From Xestospongia bergquistia (taxonomy: Eukaryota > Porifera > Demospongiae > Haplosclerida > Petrosiidae): 64,000 bases of DNA. Shown here in pieces: positions 63,001-64,000 of this stretch. The notes under the pieces are model-generated. The model made no database searches. It was not told the origin of the DNA and worked only from the letters and a program-made list of their open reading frames with translations. The DNA lies in the NCBI GenBank assembly GCA_963965975.1, contig OZ014416.1:3658001-3722000 (forward strand). Reading direction: 5' to 3'. A program made the translations under genes and the position numbers. Position 1 is the first letter of the stretch. Every line of letters begins with the position of its first letter.

Positions 63001-64000
63001 AGTTAGTTTGCATTAACGCTCTAAATTCTTTAATTTAAAGACTTCAGAAGATTTAGACTATTGAGAGAAGTTTATAAAGTAAACTGCTCAGTCTAAAGGA
63101 CTTTATGGCACTAACTAAATAAACAGCTATTAACAGTTTAGTAAGTTAGTAGGCATTAACGCTCTAAAGTCTTTAAGTTAAAGACTTTAGAATGTTTAGA
63201 CTAATGAGAGAAGTTTATAAAGTAAACTGCTCAGTCTAAAGGACTTTATGGCACTAACTAAATAAACAGCTATTAACAGTTTAGTAAGATTGTTTGCATT
63301 AACGCTCTAAAGTCTTTAAGTTAAAGACTTTTGAAGGTTTAGACTATTTAAAGGAGTTTATAAAGTAAACTGCTCAGTCTAAAGGACTTTCTGGCTCTAA
63401 CTAAATAAACAGCTATTAACAGTTTAGTAAGTTAGTTTGCATTAACTCTATAAAGTCTTTAAGTTAAAGACTTTAGAAGGTTTAGACTATTGAGAGAAGT
63501 TTATAAAGTAAACTGCTCAGTCTAAAGGACTTTATGGCACTAACTAAGTAAACAGCTATTAACAGTTTAGGAAGTTAGTTTGCATTACCGCTCTAAAGTC
63601 TTTAAGTGAAAGACTTTAGAAGTTTTGACTATTGATAGAAGTTTATAAAGTAAACTGCTCAGTCTAAAGGACTTTATGGCACTAACTAAATAAACAGCTA
63701 TTAACAGTTTAGTAAGTTAGTTTGCATTAGCGCTCTAAAGTCTTTAAGTTAAAGACTTTAGAAGGTTTAGACTATTCAGAGAATTTTATAAAGTAAACTG
63801 CTCAGTCTAAAGGACTTTATGGCACTAACTAATTAAACAGCTATTAACAGTTTAGTAAGTTAGTTTGCATTAACGCAATAAAGTCTTTAAGTTAAAGACT
63901 TAAGTAGGTATAGACTATTGAGAGAAGTTTATAAAATAAACTGCACAATCGAAAGGACTTTATGGCACTAACTACATAAACAGCTATTAACAGTTTAGTA

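Larger units (their letters stand above)
41890..64000 (+). repeat. 143-bp satellite DNA array, about 155 monomers, open at window end
   Basis: Consensus landmarks in each 143-bp monomer are 'gtttgcattaacgctctaaa', 'gtctttaagttaaagacttt', 'agaaggtttagactattgag', 'gtttataaagtaaactgctc', 'agtctaaaggactttatggc' and 'actaactaaataaacagcta'. The period was checked on coordinates (for example 55151 to 55294). Copies differ by a few percent to about 10%, with all monomers in the same orientation and no visible interruption by other elements over 22 kb. The monomer has stops in every frame and is non-coding. It contains nested inverted repeats. Size, uniformity and AT-richness fit centromeric, pericentromeric or other heterochromatic satellite DNA, which the sequence alone cannot decide. 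Confidence 0.98.

Noticed and set aside
41890..64000. CRISPR-like regular spacing in the satellite
   Set aside because: There are no distinct unique spacers; the whole 143-bp monomer is repeated, and the context is eukaryotic.

Overview
The window reads as AT-rich nuclear DNA of an invertebrate metazoan. A demosponge is my best guess, from very short GT-AG introns (mostly 41-62 bp where they can be phased), a degenerate G2E3-like HECT ligase gene, and a dense mix of piggyBac, hAT, integrase and reverse-transcriptase remnants. There are no bacterial features. The species is an inference, not something read directly. Almost all of the window is repeats and dead mobile elements; only one locus (about 33.2-35.5 kb) looks like a conserved, spliceable gene.

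Layout. 1-1294: 3' part of a decayed piggyBac transposase with all three catalytic Asp codons. 1739-22750: a complex tandem array built from a few hundred-bp modules. Each module carries a splice-acceptor-like tract and a roughly 38-codon open segment ending near AATAAA. The array also holds a RecQ-like helicase fragment, a 143-bp MITE with 9-bp target duplications, 37-bp sub-repeats and a 1.63-1.67-kb unit present three times. 22.9-25.2 kb: AT-rich DNA with a hAT-like MITE (8-bp target duplication). 25733-28341: a piggyBac element with both ends and TTAA duplications but a gutted transposase. 28.8-32.2 kb: a minisatellite, a truncated hAT element with 8-bp duplications, and small tandem duplications.

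32319-35484: a plus-strand multi-exon locus. From 33270 to the stop at 35484, about 16 exons join in consistent phase. They encode a ubiquitin-specific-protease-like His box, then a Ulp1/C48-like domain, then an unrecognised C-terminal region. 36283-37190: 5'-truncated reverse-transcriptase-type retroelement. 38243-41875: a decayed integrase-core (DDE) gene lying between two inverted, partial copies of a HECT-domain ligase gene. 41890 to the window end: more than 22 kb of a 143-bp satellite (about 155 monomers) with block duplications spaced at whole multiples of the monomer; it continues past the window.

Working together: nothing suggests an operon or pathway. The most interesting themes are the possible deubiquitinase plus SUMO-protease-like gene, the HECT/integrase inverted arrangement, and the two very different tandem arrays bounding the window.
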